The position numbers and the translations under genes are program-made. Of a stretch of 64,000 bases of DNA, positions 40,454 to 54,111 are shown piece after piece (position 1 is the stretch's first letter; each line of letters starts with the position of its first letter). The stretch covers positions 3,127,501 to 3,191,500 of the forward strand of contig NZ_LZEU01000001.1 in assembly GCF_014490745.1 (NCBI RefSeq), given 5' to 3'. The notes under the pieces were generated by a model. It saw only the letters and a list, made by a program, of their open reading frames with translations, did no database searches and was not told the origin of the DNA. The DNA is from Pseudomonas alcaligenes. Lineage in GTDB: Bacteria > Pseudomonadota > Gammaproteobacteria > Pseudomonadales > Pseudomonadaceae.

Positions 40454-40771
40454 ATGGCGCGCTCCACCCCAGCAGCAGAGCACGCCACGGGGTATCAATC
40501 AGTCAATACGCGATCAGGCAATCGAGGTGTTGAGTAACTACTGGGTAAGTCCATGGTGGTATTCCACAAGCCCCGGCGGGGCTGACCCCTTAATAATAAC
40601 ACCGGGAGCCACTTTTTACGCGCCAAAATCACGTCTAGAACAAGCGCTTGCATTGAATACTTAAGCAGTCTTTGAGCGCCTTATCCGACGTTTGCACTGC
40701 ATCACAAGGCACCACTGGCGCAACGAAAAAGCCCGACTAGGCTTGCCTGCAACCGTCAAGGAGGACGACCC
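40454..40771. promoter_or_regulatory. Divergent region between mgtE and the DUF4124 gene
   Basis: 318 bp without a gene. Contains the mgtE leader and the promoter of the rightward gene. A compact hairpin AGCCCC-GGC-GGGGCT sits at 40569-40583 and an AT-rich patch (TTAATAATAA) follows at 40590. I do not see a recognisable Mg2+ riboswitch. Confidence 0.4.
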
Positions 40772-41263
40772 ATGCTGCGATCAATCTGCGCAGGTTCTTG
40801 CGCTGCCCTGCTCTGCCTGAGCACCGCCACCACCGCCTCAACCGTATTTCGCTGCGAGGATTCCGGCGGCCACATCACCTACACCCTGCAAGGCTGCCCA
40901 ACGGAAGCCGACCAGCAACTCCAGAGCGCCGACAACTCAACCCCAGGGCAAGGCAAGGCCGTGCCACTGGCCAAGGTCAGCAAAGGCGAAAGAAAACACG
41001 ACAAGCAGGCCAGCGACCTGGTCGTGGTCGGCACCAAGCAGGACGGCTGCGGCAATCGCGTCACCGGCAGCGAACGACGCACCGCGATGATCCGCCAGCA
41101 AGTACGCAGCGGCATGACCCAGAGCGATGTGCAAAGCTCATTGGGCACGCCGGACAAGATCACCAGCCAGGATGGCCAGACCCGCTACCACTACGAGGAC
41201 AACGACGGCAACCGACGCCAGGTGACCTTCGACGAAGCTGGCTGCGTAAAAGGGAAACACTGA
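40772..41263 (+). CDS. Exported DUF4124 protein with BamE-like C-terminal segment
   Basis: 163 residues. Signal peptide to about residue 22 (TTA-ST), then a DUF4124 domain (STVFRCEDSGGHITYTLQGCP), a hydrophilic Lys/Ser linker, and a C-terminal segment IRQQVRSGMTQSDVQSSLGTPDKIT ... YHYEDN (in pieces) that looks like the SmpA/BamE (OmlA) fold. Periplasmic; no lipobox, so not a lipoprotein. Function unknown; a cell-envelope role is inferred from the domains. Ribosome site AAGGAGG upstream of the ATG. Confidence 0.82.
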   Translation: MLRSICAGSCAALLCLSTATTASTVFRCEDSGGHITYTLQGCPTEADQQLQSADNSTPGQGKAVPLAKVSKGERKHDKQASDLVVVGTKQDGCGNRVTGSERRTAMIRQQVRSGMTQSDVQSSLGTPDKITSQDGQTRYHYEDNDGNRRQVTFDEAGCVKGKH

Positions 41264-41269
41264 AATGCA

Positions 41270-41296
41270 AAAGGCCCGCATCTCTGCGGGCCTTTT
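41270..41296 (+). terminator. Terminator after the DUF4124 gene
   Basis: AAAGGCCCGCA, loop TCTC, TGCGGGCCTTTT: an 11-bp stem whose ends are A- and T-rich. Confidence 0.88.
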
Positions 41297-41303
41297 GGCT
41301 TTA

Positions 41304-41380
41304 TGGCGCACTCAGGAGGATTCGAACCTCCGACCGCCCGGTTCGTAGCCGGGTACTCTATCCAGCTGAGCTATGAGTGC
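41304..41380 (-). tRNA. tRNA-Arg (ACG), copy 1
   Basis: 77 nt read leftward: acceptor GCACTCA / TGAGTGC, anticodon stem CCCGG / CCGGG with loop CTACGAA giving ACG (inosine-modified, codons CGU/CGC/CGA), T-loop TTCGAAT, encoded CCA. Identical to the copy at 41454-41530. Confidence 0.97.
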
Positions 41381-41453
41381 GTATGGCGCTTTTAGACCAG
41401 ATCACCGCTGGTTAGAGAAACATGACTTGCATCACTGCAAGCCATTTTCCATA

Positions 41454-41530
41454 TGGCGCACTCAGGAGGATTCGAACCTCCGACCGCCCGGTTCGTAGCC
41501 GGGTACTCTATCCAGCTGAGCTATGAGTGC
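41454..41530 (-). tRNA. tRNA-Arg (ACG), copy 2
   Basis: Same 77-nt sequence as the copy 73 bp to the left, in the same orientation; the pair probably belongs to one precursor transcript with the tRNA-Ser upstream. Confidence 0.97.
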
Positions 41531-41637
41531 GTGTAGGGCGCGCATTATAGAGATCTCTAACTCTTCGTCAATTGATTTTTCGATAACTTTCAACAACTTA
41601 TCGAACTAACCAGTGACATCTCTATAACACTGAATAA

Positions 41638-41728
41638 TGGCGGAGAAGGGGGGATTCGAACCCCCGACACCCTTTTGAGGTGTACTCCCTTAGCAGGGGA
41701 GCGCCTTCGGCCACTCGGCCACCTCTCC
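41638..41728 (-). tRNA. tRNA-Ser (GCT)
   Basis: 91 nt with the long variable arm typical of class II tRNA: acceptor GGAGAGG / CTTCTCC, anticodon loop CTGCTAA giving GCT (codons AGC/AGU), T-loop TTCGAAT, discriminator G and encoded CCA. Lies 62 bp downstream of rsmA, same strand. Confidence 0.96.
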
Positions 41729-41790
41729 GCAACACGGGGCGCATGATAACCATGTTTTCCCCGTTTGCAAAGACAAAATTTCGATAAAAA

Positions 41791-41976
41791 TTAGTGGCTT
41801 GGTTCGTCACCCTTCTCTTTCTGGATGCGCTGGTAAATCTCCTCGCGATGCACAGCAACTTCCTTGGGTGCATTGACGCCAATGCGCACCTGATTACCTT
41901 TCACGCCCAACACGGTGACAGTGACGTCATCACCCACCATCAGGGTCTCTCCGACCCGGCGAGTCAGAATCAGCAT
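41791..41976 (-). CDS. rsmA: Carbon storage / secondary metabolism regulator RsmA
   Basis: 61-residue CsrA-family RNA-binding protein, starting [16 protein letters not shown]; Arg44 (VHREEI), needed for RNA binding, is present. It binds GGA motifs in mRNA leaders and represses biofilm and secretion genes until titrated by the RsmY/Z RNAs of the Gac system. Very strong ribosome region AAGGAGAAAGGA before the ATG itself contains GGA motifs, allowing autoregulation. Between lysC and tRNA-Ser, the standard pseudomonad order. Confidence 0.98.
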
Positions 41977-42113
41977 TCCTTTCTCCTTACGGATTTCAGT
42001 TCAGGACAACAGTCTGCAAAAAAGAAAATGGTGGCAGCCCCAACCCGTATCAAGTCAGAACCTTCACCCAAGTATTGACCAGCACGGACAAAAGGAAAGT
42101 TCCGCCATACCGA

Positions 42114-42148
42114 TCAAAAAAGCAAAGGCGCGGACTAGCCGCGCCTTT
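42114..42148 (-). terminator. Terminator after lysC
   Basis: Ten-bp stem AAAGGCGCGG / CCGCGCCTTT with loop ACTAG at 42124-42148; read leftward it is followed by GCTTTTTTG. Confidence 0.88.
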
Positions 42149-42158
42149 CTGGTCGTGG

Positions 42159-43397
42159 TTACTCGCCCTGTCGGGCCGGAGCATCCAGATCGAAGGCCGT
42201 GTGCAGGGCGCGCACAGCCAGTTCCAGGTACTTCTCTTCGATGACCACGGAGACCTTGATCTCCGAGGTGGAGATCATCTGGATATTGATGGTCTCCTTG
42301 GCCAGGGCCTCGAACATGCGGCTGGCAACACCTGCGTGGGAACGCATGCCGACGCCGACGATGGAGACCTTGGCGATGTTGGTGTCGCCGATCACTTCAC
42401 GGGCGCCCAGCTCGCGCGCGGTGTTTTCCAGTACGCCCATGGCGTTCTGGTAATCGTTGCGGTGCACGGTGAAGGTGAAATCGGTGGTGTTATCGTGCGC
42501 GACGTTCTGCACGATCATGTCCACTTCGATATTGGCGGCGCTGATCGGGCCGAGGATCTTGAAGGCCACGCCGGGAATATCCGGTACGCCACGGATGGTC
42601 AGCTTGGCTTCGTCGCGGTTGAAGGCGATGCCGGAGATGATCGGCTGTTCCATGGATTCCTCTTCATCAAGGGTAATGAGGGTGCCCGGACCCTCCTGGA
42701 AGCTGTGCAGCACGCGCAGCGGGACGTTGTACTTGCCGGCGAACTCCACCGAGCGGATTTGCAGCACCTTTGAGCCGAGGCTGGCCATTTCCAGCATTTC
42801 CTCGAAGGTGATCTTGTCCAGGCGCTGGGCCTTGGCCACCACACGCGGGTCAGTGGTGTAGACGCCGTCGACGTCGGTGTAGATCTGGCACTCGTCGGCC
42901 TTCAGCGCCGCGGCCAGGGCCACGCCGGTGGTGTCGGAACCACCGCGACCGAGGGTGGTGATGTTGCCCTGCTCGTCCACACCCTGGAAGCCGGCAACTA
43001 CCACCACGCGCCCAGCCTTGAGGTCGGCACGGATCTTGGCGTCGTCGATCTGCAGGATGCGCGCCTTGGTGTGGGAATTGTCGGTGAGGATGCGCACCTG
43101 GTTGCCGGTATAGGAAACGGCCGGTACATCCAGCTTGATCAGGGCCATGGCCAGCAGGGCAATGGTCACCTGCTCGCCAGTGGATACCATCACATCCAGC
43201 TCACGCGGTACCGGCTGGCCGTCGCTGACCTGCTTGGCCAGTTCGATCAGACGGTTGGTCTCGCCACTCATGGCGGAAACCACGACGACAATGTCATCAC
43301 CCTTCTCGCGGAATTTCTTAACCTTCTCGGCCACCTGCTGAATACGCTCGACGGTGCCGACGGAGGTGCCCCCAAACTTCTGTACGATCAAAGCCAT
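42159..43397 (-). CDS. lysC: Aspartate kinase
   Basis: 412 residues; phosphorylates aspartate, first step to lysine, threonine, methionine and diaminopimelate. N-terminal kinase domain ([31 protein letters not shown] near residue 150) and two C-terminal ACT domains for feedback inhibition. An internal in-frame ATG at 42653 (residue 249, [11 protein letters not shown]) has GAGGA just upstream and resembles the separate beta-subunit start known in class-II aspartokinases. Monocistronic with its own terminator, between alaS and rsmA. Confidence 0.97.
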   Translation of the reverse strand: MALIVQKFGGTSVGTVERIQQVAEKVKKFREKGDDIVVVVSAMSGETNRLIELAKQVSDGQPVPRELDVMVSTGEQVTIALLAMALIKLDVPAVSYTGNQVRILTDNSHTKARILQIDDAKIRADLKAGRVVVVAGFQGVDEQGNITTLGRGGSDTTGVALAAALKADECQIYTDVDGVYTTDPRVVAKAQRLDKITFEEMLEMASLGSKVLQIRSVEFAGKYNVPLRVLHSFQEGPGTLITLDEEESMEQPIISGIAFNRDEAKLTIRGVPDIPGVAFKILGPISAANIEVDMIVQNVAHDNTTDFTFTVHRNDYQNAMGVLENTARELGAREVIGDTNIAKVSIVGVGMRSHAGVASRMFEALAKETINIQMISTSEIKVSVVIEEKYLELAVRALHTAFDLDAPARQGE

Positions 43398-43498
43398 GTC
43401 AAAAAGCCGCCTGATTCCTCAAGGGCGCCCATTAGACCCGCATCGGGTCACACTGCCAAGGCTCGCCGGACGCGCTGCAAGCCTTGGGTATCGCTGAT

Positions 43499-46123
43499 TT
43501 ACAGACCTTGTTCGGCAAAGGTCACGGCCAGGGCCAACGCTTCGTCCAGCTTGCCGGCATCCACGCCGCCACCCTGGGCCATGTCCGGGCGACCACCGCC
43601 CTTGCCGCCCACGGCTGCCGCAGCCTGACGCATCAGGTCGCCGGCCTTGAGCTTGGCGGTCAGATCCTGGGTCACGCCGGCAACCAGCACGACCTTGTCG
43701 TCCTGCACGCCGCCGAGCAGGATCACTGCACTGCCGAGCTTGTTCTTCAACTGGTCAACCATGGCCAGCAGGGCCTTGCCGTCCAGGCCGTCGAGACGCG
43801 AAGCCAGCACCTTGATGCCTTTGACGTCCACGGCCGAGCCGGCCAGGTCGTTGCCGGCGGCACTGGCGGCCTTGGCCTTGAGCTGCTCCAGCTCTTTTTC
43901 CAGCTGGCGGTTGCGCTCGATCAGGCCAGACAGTTTGTCCAGCACGTTGTCGCGACTGCCCTTGACCAGCGCAGCGGCTTCTTTCAGCTGCTCTTCCGCG
44001 CCATTCAGCCAGGCCAGCGCCGCGGCGCCGGTGACGCCTTCGATACGGCGTACACCAGCGGCCACACCGCCTTCGCTGGTGATCTTGAACAGACCGATGT
44101 CGCCGGTGCGCGAGACGTGAGTACCGCCGCACAGTTCGACGGAGAAGCCGCCGCCCATGGTCAGCACGCGCACGTCGTCGCCATACTTCTCGCCGAACAG
44201 CGCCATGGCGCCCTTGGCCTTGGCGGTCTCGATATCGGTCTCTTCGGTCTCGACTGCGGAGTTCTTGCGGATCTCGGCGTTGACCAGTTCTTCCAGGGCC
44301 TTCAGCTGCTCGGGCTTGATCGCCTCGAAGTGGCTGAAGTCAAAGCGCAGACGCTGGCTGTCGACCAGCGAGCCCTTCTGCTGCACGTGCTCACCCAGCA
44401 CCTGGCGCAGCGCTGCGTGCAGCAGGTGGGTAGCGGAGTGGTTCAGTGCAGTGGCCTGGCGCACCGAGGCGTCGACCTCGGCCTGCAGCTCGGCACCGAC
44501 CTTGATCCCGCCCAGGGCGACGATGCCGTGATGCAGGAAGGCGCCACCGGCCTTGGTGGTGTCGCGCACATCGAAACGCACGCCGGCCGCAGACAGATAG
44601 CCACTGTCGCCGACCTGGCCGCCGGACTCGGCATAGAACGGCGTACGGTCGAGGACAATCACGCCCTCCTCGCCTTCGCCCAGGCTGTCGACGGCTGCAC
44701 CGGCCTTGAACAGAGCAATGACCTTGCCGCTGCCAGTGGTGCCCTCGTAGCCGAGGAACACGGTGTCGCTATCGACCTTGACCAGGCTGTTGTAGTCCAT
44801 GCCGAAGGCGCTGGCGGAGCGGGCGCGCTCGCGCTGGGCTTCCATCTCGCGCTCGAAGCCTTCCTCGTCGAGGGTCAGCTCGCGCTCGCGGGCGATGTCG
44901 CCGGTCAGGTCGACCGGGAAGCCGTAGGTGTCATACAGCTTGAACACCACGTCGCCAGGGATGACGCTGCCTTTCAGCTCGGCCAGATCCTGCTCGAGGA
45001 TCTTCAGGCCCTGCTCCAGAGTCTTGGCGAACTGCTCTTCTTCGGTCTTCAGCACGCGCTCGATGTGCGCCTGCTGCTGTTTCAGCTCGGGGAAGGCCTC
45101 GCCCATCTCGGCCACCAGGGCGGCAACGATCTGGTAGAAGAAGCTGCCCTTGGCGCCCAGCTTGTTGCCGTGACGGCAGGCGCGACGGACGATGCGGCGC
45201 AGCACGTAGCCGCGGCCCTCGTTGGACGGGGTCACGCCGTCGGCGATCAGGAAACCGCAGGAACGGATGTGGTCAGCCACCACCTTCAGCGAAGCCTGGC
45301 CTTCGTTGGCGCAGCCGATGGCCTTGGCCGCAGCATTGAGCAGGCTCTGGAACAGGTCGATCTCGTAGTTCGAGTTGACGTGCTGCAGCACGGCGCTGAT
45401 GCGCTCCAGGCCCATGCCGGTGTCCACGCTCGGCGCCGGCAGCGGGTGCAGCACGCCGTCCGCGGTGCGGTTGAACTGCATGAACACGTTGTTCCAGATC
45501 TCGATGTAGCGGTCGCCGTCTTCTTCCGGCGAGCCGGGTGGGCCGCCCCAGATGTGCTCGCCGTGATCGAAGAAGATCTCGGTGCACGGGCCGCACGGGC
45601 CGGTATCGCCCATCGCCCAGAAGTTGTCGGAAGCGTACGGCGCGCCCTTGTTGTCGCCGATGCGGATCATGCGCTCGGCCGGGATGCCGACTTCCTTGTG
45701 CCAGATGTCGTAGGCCTCGTCGTCGGTGGCGTAGACGGTGACCCAGAGCTTCTCCTTCGGCAGGTTCAGCCACTTGTCGCTGGTCAGGAATTCCCAAGCG
45801 TAGGTAATGGCGTCGCGCTTGAAGTAGTCGCCGAAGCTGAAGTTACCCAGCATCTCGAAGAAGGTGTGGTGGCGCGCGGTGTAGCCGACGTTTTCCAGGT
45901 CGTTGTGCTTGCCACCGGCACGCACGCACTTCTGGCTGGTGGTGGCGCGGGTGTAGGCGCGCTTTTCCAAGCCGAGGAAGCAGTCCTTGAACTGGTTCAT
46001 GCCGGCGTTGGTGAACAGCAGGGTCGGGTCGTTCGCCGGGATCAGCGAACTGGAGGCGACGCGGGTGTGCCCCTTCTCTTCGAAGAAGCGGAGGAAGGCT
46101 TCACGGATTTCTGCGCTTTTCAT
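43499..46123 (-). CDS. alaS: Alanyl-tRNA synthetase
   Basis: 874 residues. Class II catalytic domain at the N-terminus ([30 protein letters not shown]), tRNA-recognition domain, editing domain with zinc ligands ([12 protein letters not shown] near residue 560 and [13 protein letters not shown] near 665), coiled-coil linker ([22 protein letters not shown] in part, about 735-760) and C-Ala domain. Charges tRNA-Ala and clears mischarged Ser/Gly. ATG at 46123; 157 bp separate it from astE upstream. Confidence 0.98.
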   Translation of the reverse strand: MKSAEIREAFLRFFEEKGHTRVASSSLIPANDPTLLFTNAGMNQFKDCFLGLEKRAYTRATTSQKCVRAGGKHNDLENVGYTARHHTFFEMLGNFSFGDYFKRDAITYAWEFLTSDKWLNLPKEKLWVTVYATDDEAYDIWHKEVGIPAERMIRIGDNKGAPYASDNFWAMGDTGPCGPCTEIFFDHGEHIWGGPPGSPEEDGDRYIEIWNNVFMQFNRTADGVLHPLPAPSVDTGMGLERISAVLQHVNSNYEIDLFQSLLNAAAKAIGCANEGQASLKVVADHIRSCGFLIADGVTPSNEGRGYVLRRIVRRACRHGNKLGAKGSFFYQIVAALVAEMGEAFPELKQQQAHIERVLKTEEEQFAKTLEQGLKILEQDLAELKGSVIPGDVVFKLYDTYGFPVDLTGDIARERELTLDEEGFEREMEAQRERARSASAFGMDYNSLVKVDSDTVFLGYEGTTGSGKVIALFKAGAAVDSLGEGEEGVIVLDRTPFYAESGGQVGDSGYLSAAGVRFDVRDTTKAGGAFLHHGIVALGGIKVGAELQAEVDASVRQATALNHSATHLLHAALRQVLGEHVQQKGSLVDSQRLRFDFSHFEAIKPEQLKALEELVNAEIRKNSAVETEETDIETAKAKGAMALFGEKYGDDVRVLTMGGGFSVELCGGTHVSRTGDIGLFKITSEGGVAAGVRRIEGVTGAAALAWLNGAEEQLKEAAALVKGSRDNVLDKLSGLIERNRQLEKELEQLKAKAASAAGNDLAGSAVDVKGIKVLASRLDGLDGKALLAMVDQLKNKLGSAVILLGGVQDDKVVLVAGVTQDLTAKLKAGDLMRQAAAAVGGKGGGRPDMAQGGGVDAGKLDEALALAVTFAEQGL

Positions 46124-46280
46124 CTATTTCATCCAGGCAAACGGCGGCCACGGCAAAAGCCGGCAAAGGGCCGCATTATATCGGCCCTGCGCGACAGGGA
46201 CAGCCCGTTTACGGGGAATTTGGATAGAAAACGACTATCGAGGCCTCTGGCGTTCATGCCGGAGGGCCTCAGGGACAGCC

Positions 46281-47273
46281 TCAGAGGCTGGTGGGGACGA
46301 TCAGAATGCCGGCGCGCAGGCCGTTCTTGACCTTGGGATTGGGGAAGATGATGCGTGCGCCCTGCTCCTCCACCAGCCAGCGGGTGCCGGCGATGTCCTC
46401 GGCCAGCAGGTAGCCGACCGGCAGTTCGCTGAAGTTCTCGACATCGCTGGGCAGGTGCAGCTTGAACGCTTCGCTGTGCTTGATCACTTCGCGCGCCACG
46501 CTGAACAGCTGCAGGCCGTCGAGGTCGGCATCGGCCGGCTCGCACTGCTCGATCACCTCGCGCAGACGCTTCTCCAGCAGGTCGAGGTTGACCGCCTGGT
46601 TCTGCCCGAACGGCCGCGCCTTGCCCAGCTCCAGGGTAAAGGCCTCGGCACCCAGGTGGGCATAGGTGTAGGAACTGAAGGTGATGCCGACCTTCTGCTG
46701 CAGCAGCACCGCCTCGATGCCCGCGGCACGCAGACGGGCCAGCTCGCGGGCGGAGTGCTCGCGCCCTTCGGCGTAGGGATAGAGGGCGAACTGCTCGATC
46801 TTCGAGCCGCGAATCGCCGTGTGCAGGTCATAGTGCAGGCGCTCGCGCCCGGCCCTGCTGAAAAAAGCTGCAGCCAGACGCTCCAGCTCGTTGGCACGCA
46901 GCGCTTCGAAGCCACTGCTCTGCTCATGCCGCCCACTGAACAGGCGGTTGATGTCCTGCTCGATGTAGCGCTCGCCGCGACGGATCGCCTCGGGATTGCC
47001 GAGCAGGAACAGGATGCGTGCCCGCGGGATCAGCTGGCCGGAGGCAATGCCCTGCAGCAGGCGGTCGAGCAGTTCGATCGGCGCGGTTTCATTGCCATGG
47101 ATACCTGCCGACAGCAGCAGGTCGAGGCCGCTGTCCTCGCTGGCCGCCGGCGTCACTTCCAGTGCGCCCTGGGCCAGCCAGTGCAGGCGCGCGCCCTCGC
47201 GGGTCAGCTGAATCTTCTCGGTCGGCTCACGGCCGGCCAGGGTCAGTTCAAGCAGTTTGCCGAGGGCGAGCAT
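46281..47273 (-). CDS. astE: Succinylglutamate desuccinylase
   Basis: 330 residues; last step of the arginine succinyltransferase pathway, splitting N-succinylglutamate to succinate and glutamate. Zn peptidase M14-like fold with the HGNETAP metal motif near residue 59 and a further His ([10 protein letters not shown], near 147) and Glu near 210. Called aruE in P. aeruginosa. Last gene of the ast/aru operon, 14 bp after the small unknown gene. Confidence 0.96.
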   Translation of the reverse strand: MLALGKLLELTLAGREPTEKIQLTREGARLHWLAQGALEVTPAASEDSGLDLLLSAGIHGNETAPIELLDRLLQGIASGQLIPRARILFLLGNPEAIRRGERYIEQDINRLFSGRHEQSSGFEALRANELERLAAAFFSRAGRERLHYDLHTAIRGSKIEQFALYPYAEGREHSARELARLRAAGIEAVLLQQKVGITFSSYTYAHLGAEAFTLELGKARPFGQNQAVNLDLLEKRLREVIEQCEPADADLDGLQLFSVAREVIKHSEAFKLHLPSDVENFSELPVGYLLAEDIAGTRWLVEEQGARIIFPNPKVKNGLRAGILIVPTSL

Positions 47274-47287
47274 GGCAGGAGACTTCC

Positions 47288-47590
47288 TTAGTGGTTGCAG
47301 TCCGGGCCGTGGACGTGGCCTTCCTCTTCATCATCGGCGTCAGCCGCTTCCATCTCCAGCTGCAGGCTGACCAGGTTGGTGGCCAGCGGGCGCAGCAGCA
47401 GGTTGGCGTACTCGGTATCACCCTCCTCCACGTCCACGCCGATCAGCAGCTGACCGTTGCCGGCCTGCTGGATCCACACTTCCTTGCCCTGCCAGATCAC
47501 GGCAAAGCGGGTGCAGGAGGTCTCCAGCTGGGTGCCGTCGGTATCTTCGAGGATCAGTTGCAGGGCGTCAGACATGGTTGCAGTACTCAT
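47288..47590 (-). CDS. Conserved small protein of the ast operon with His/Asp-rich tail
   Basis: 100 residues; soluble. The core ([44 protein letters not shown] in pieces) looks beta-rich; the C-terminus is very acidic then ends [10 protein letters not shown], a potential metal-binding tail with three His and one Cys. The ATG at 47590 overlaps the astB stop (TGATG); a second Met at 47575 is possible. Gene position between astB and astE is conserved in Pseudomonas as I recall, but no function is known to me. Confidence 0.82.
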   Translation of the reverse strand: MSTATMSDALQLILEDTDGTQLETSCTRFAVIWQGKEVWIQQAGNGQLLIGVDVEEGDTEYANLLLRPLATNLVSLQLEMEAADADDEEEGHVHGPDCNH

Positions 47591-48935
47591 CAAGCCAATT
47601 GGAAGGGGTAAACCGCGCCCAGTTTAAGGATCTGCGTCAGTTCATCCAATGCCGTGCGGCATTCGATCAGCAATTGCGGGTCGGCCAGGTCGCTTTCTGC
47701 CAGGCGATCACGGTAATGCTTGTCGACCCAGGCAGTAAGAGTGTCGTACAGAGCCGGGGTCATCACCACTCCGGGATTGACCGCCGCCAGTTCCTGCTCC
47801 TTGAGCGCCACGCGCAGGCGCAGGCAGGCCGGGCCGCCGCCGTTCTGCATGCTCTGCTTGAGGTCGAACACCTTGACCTCGCGGATCGGCCCGCTGCCGC
47901 TGGTCAGTTGCTGCAGGTAGGCCCAGACGTTGGCGTTGTTGCGGCATTCCTCCGGCACGATCAGCAGCATGCTGCCATCGGCGCGGGTCAGCAGCTGGCT
48001 GTTGAACAGGTAGGAACGCACCGCATCGTCGACACTGACCGCATCACCCGGAACACAGACGGCCTGGAAGTTGCCGCCACGGCGACCCAGCTTGTCGCCC
48101 AGCTCGGCCAGCACCTTGTCGGTGTCGAGGAAGGCGTCCTGGTGATAGAACAGCACCTCGCCGTTGCCCACCGCGATCACGTCGTTGTGGAACACGCCCT
48201 GGTCGATCACCGCCGGATTCTGCTGGGCGTAGACCACGCCCGCCTCGCTCAGGCCATGCAGGCGAGCCACCGCCTGGCTGGCTTCCAGGGTCTGCCGCGC
48301 CGGGTAGCGCTGCGGCACCGGGTAGCGGGCATCGAAGGCGCTGCGGCCGTAGACGAAGAACTCCACGCCGGCATCGCCATACCCCTTGCAGAAACGCGTG
48401 TGGTTGGCCGCGCCCTCGTCACCGAACTGGCCGACCGCCGGCAGCGCCGCGTGGTGGGCGAAGTGCTGCTCGTTGTTGAACATCGCGCGCAGCACGCGAC
48501 TGGTAGTCGGGTGCTCGATACTGCGGTGGAACTTGCAGTTGAGGTTGGCGGCGGTGAAGTGCACGCGGCCGTCGGCGGTGTCGGCACTCGGGCTGACGGT
48601 GCAGGAGTTGGCCGTCCACATGCTGGAGGCCGAGCTGCAGGCGGCCAGCAACGGCATGGCCTCCTTGGCCGCCTGGGCGATCACCTGCGCATCGGTGCCG
48701 GCAAAGCCGAGACTGCGCAGGGCGGCGACATCCTGGCGCTCCTGCGGGGCGAACACGCCCTGCTTGAAGCCCAGATCCATCAGCGCCTTCATCTTGCCCA
48801 GGCCCTGCTTGGCCGCTTCCTTCGGGTTGGAAGCCGCCTGGCTGTTGCTCTGCGACGCCACGTTGCCGTAGGACAGACCGCCGTAGTTGTGGGTCGGGCC
48901 AACCAGGCCGTCAAAGTTCATTTCATAGGCGGACA

Positions 48936-48936
<1 letters not shown>
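47590..48936 (-). CDS. astB: N-succinylarginine dihydrolase
   Basis: 448 residues; converts succinylarginine to succinylornithine, CO2 and ammonia. Guanidine-modifying (pentein) fold; N-terminal [21 protein letters not shown] in two pieces is diagnostic, and the catalytic Cys lies in [11 protein letters not shown] near residue 365 with His in [10 protein letters not shown] near 250. ATG at 48936 overlaps the astD stop as TGATG, so translation is coupled. Length agrees with the family (447-448). Confidence 0.97.
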
Positions 48937-51421
<2,485 letters not shown>

Positions 51422-51432
51422 ATTGCCTCCAG

Positions 51433-51507
51433 AATTCTCGCCCCTCTCCTTCCGGGAAAGGGGCCGGGGGTGAGGGAGTTCCCTCATCCGGCCCTGCGGG
51501 CCACCTG
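51433..51507. repeat. Palindromic intergenic repeat inside the aru operon
   Basis: A cluster of short dyads: CCCCTCTCC/GGGAAAGGGG (imperfect, 51441-51463), TGAGGGA-GT-TCCCTCA (51471-51486) and GGCCC-TGC-GGGCC (51490-51502). In one frame it reads PHPRPLSRKERGE, a tell-tale translation of a repeat family scattered in pseudomonad intergenic DNA. Located in the 111-bp gap between aruF and aruG. Confidence 0.65.
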
Positions 51508-51532
51508 CACCGACGGGCACAGGGTTACAGCA

Positions 51533-52549
51533 TCAAACCGCCACCAGCCGAACGCTGGCGCCCTCACCTACACCCAGTGCCTCGGCTGCCTCGGCACTCA
51601 GGGTCACGGGCTTGCCCGGCACCCAGTCGAGCTCGGCGACGATCGCGCGGAAGTCCTGCAACTGGCCATTGCTCACCAGGTACTGGCGCCCGCCCTTGCT
51701 CGGTTCACCGATACGTACCGGCACCATGCGGCTCTGGGCAATCGAGCGAATGCCCGAGGTGCGCGCATGCAGGGTCGGGCCGCCGTCGAAGATGTCGATG
51801 TAGTGGTCGGTCTCGAAGCCTTCGCGCATCAGGATGTCGAAGGTGATCTGCGCCCGCGGATGCACCTGGCCCATGGCCTCCTGGGCCGTGTCCGGCAGCA
51901 GCGGCACATAGATCGGGTAATGCGGCATCAGCTCGGCGAGGAAGGTGCGGCTCTTCAGCCCGCACAGGCGCTCGGCCTCGGTGTAGTTCATGTCGAAGAA
52001 GTTGCGCCCGACCGCGTCCCAGAATGGCGAGTCGCCCTGCTCGTCGCTGTAGCCGACTATCTCCACCACCACCGCATCGGCGAAACGCTCCGGCTGGCCG
52101 GCCATGAACAGCAGGCGGCCGCGCGAGTTGAGCTCGGCGAACACCGAGTCCACCAGCTCCGGCTTGACGTAGAAACTGGTCAACAGGCTGTTGCCGGTGA
52201 GGTCGTGGCACAGCGACAGAACGTGGATCTTGTTGTGGATCGACAGCGAGCGCGAGGCATGCACGAAGGTTTCGTTGCGGAAGCTGTAGAACGGCTCGGA
52301 ATAACCGGCCGAGGCGACGATGGCGGAACAGCCGACCAGCTGGCCGCTGCTGCTGTCTTCGAGGACGAAGAAATAGCTCTCCTCGCCGTTGAAGCTGACC
52401 TCGGCGGCAAACGACGCCTCGGACGCCTGGATCTTGTCACTCAGGCGACCGGCATCATCCGGCAGCGAAGTGACGCCCACCGGGCTGTCCGCAGCCAGAC
52501 GCTGCACATCGGCAAGGTCGGACAATTGCGCGGGGCGCATCACCAGCAT
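51533..52549 (-). CDS. aruF: Arginine/ornithine N-succinyltransferase, alpha subunit
   Basis: 338 residues, AstA family, the other chain of the heteromeric AruFG enzyme that starts arginine breakdown. N-terminus MLVMRPAQLSDLADVQRLAA; conserved SYFFVLEDSSSGQLVGCSAI, ELMPHYPIYVPLLP and HYIDIFDGGPTL. ATG at 52549 with AAGGAG seven bases upstream. Shares the same architecture as aruG, indicating an old duplication. Lies 175 bp downstream of aruC, with a stem-loop between. Confidence 0.95.
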   Translation of the reverse strand: MLVMRPAQLSDLADVQRLAADSPVGVTSLPDDAGRLSDKIQASEASFAAEVSFNGEESYFFVLEDSSSGQLVGCSAIVASAGYSEPFYSFRNETFVHASRSLSIHNKIHVLSLCHDLTGNSLLTSFYVKPELVDSVFAELNSRGRLLFMAGQPERFADAVVVEIVGYSDEQGDSPFWDAVGRNFFDMNYTEAERLCGLKSRTFLAELMPHYPIYVPLLPDTAQEAMGQVHPRAQITFDILMREGFETDHYIDIFDGGPTLHARTSGIRSIAQSRMVPVRIGEPSKGGRQYLVSNGQLQDFRAIVAELDWVPGKPVTLSAEAAEALGVGEGASVRLVAV

Positions 52550-52679
52550 GGCGTTACTCCTTTCCAGAACAGCGCCCCACCACTGGGCGCCCGTCGAATA
52601 AAAGCTCCAAAAGGCGCACTCGGCCCCCTGGAGAAAGACCGGGCCGCAGCCCGATCACGCATGGAATCGCTCATCCTGA

Positions 52680-52712
52680 GAAAACCCGGCGGCGCTTCCC
52701 GGCGCCGCCGTC
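52680..52712 (-). terminator. Attenuator-like stem-loop between aruC and aruF
   Basis: Nine-bp GC stem CGGCGGCGC / GCGCCGCCG (52687-52710), read leftward followed by GGTTTTCTC. Probably partial termination or mRNA stabilisation that sets aruC above the downstream genes. Confidence 0.6.
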
Positions 52713-52724
52713 TTGCTCGATGCC

Positions 52725-54111
<1,387 letters not shown>

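Noticed and set aside
40454..40771. Mg2+ riboswitch (M-box type) in the mgtE leader
   Set aside because: Only one short hairpin is visible; the long conserved helices of M-box RNAs are not recognisable.
43484..46330. 948-codon open frame on the plus strand
   Set aside because: Antisense to alaS; compositional shadow.
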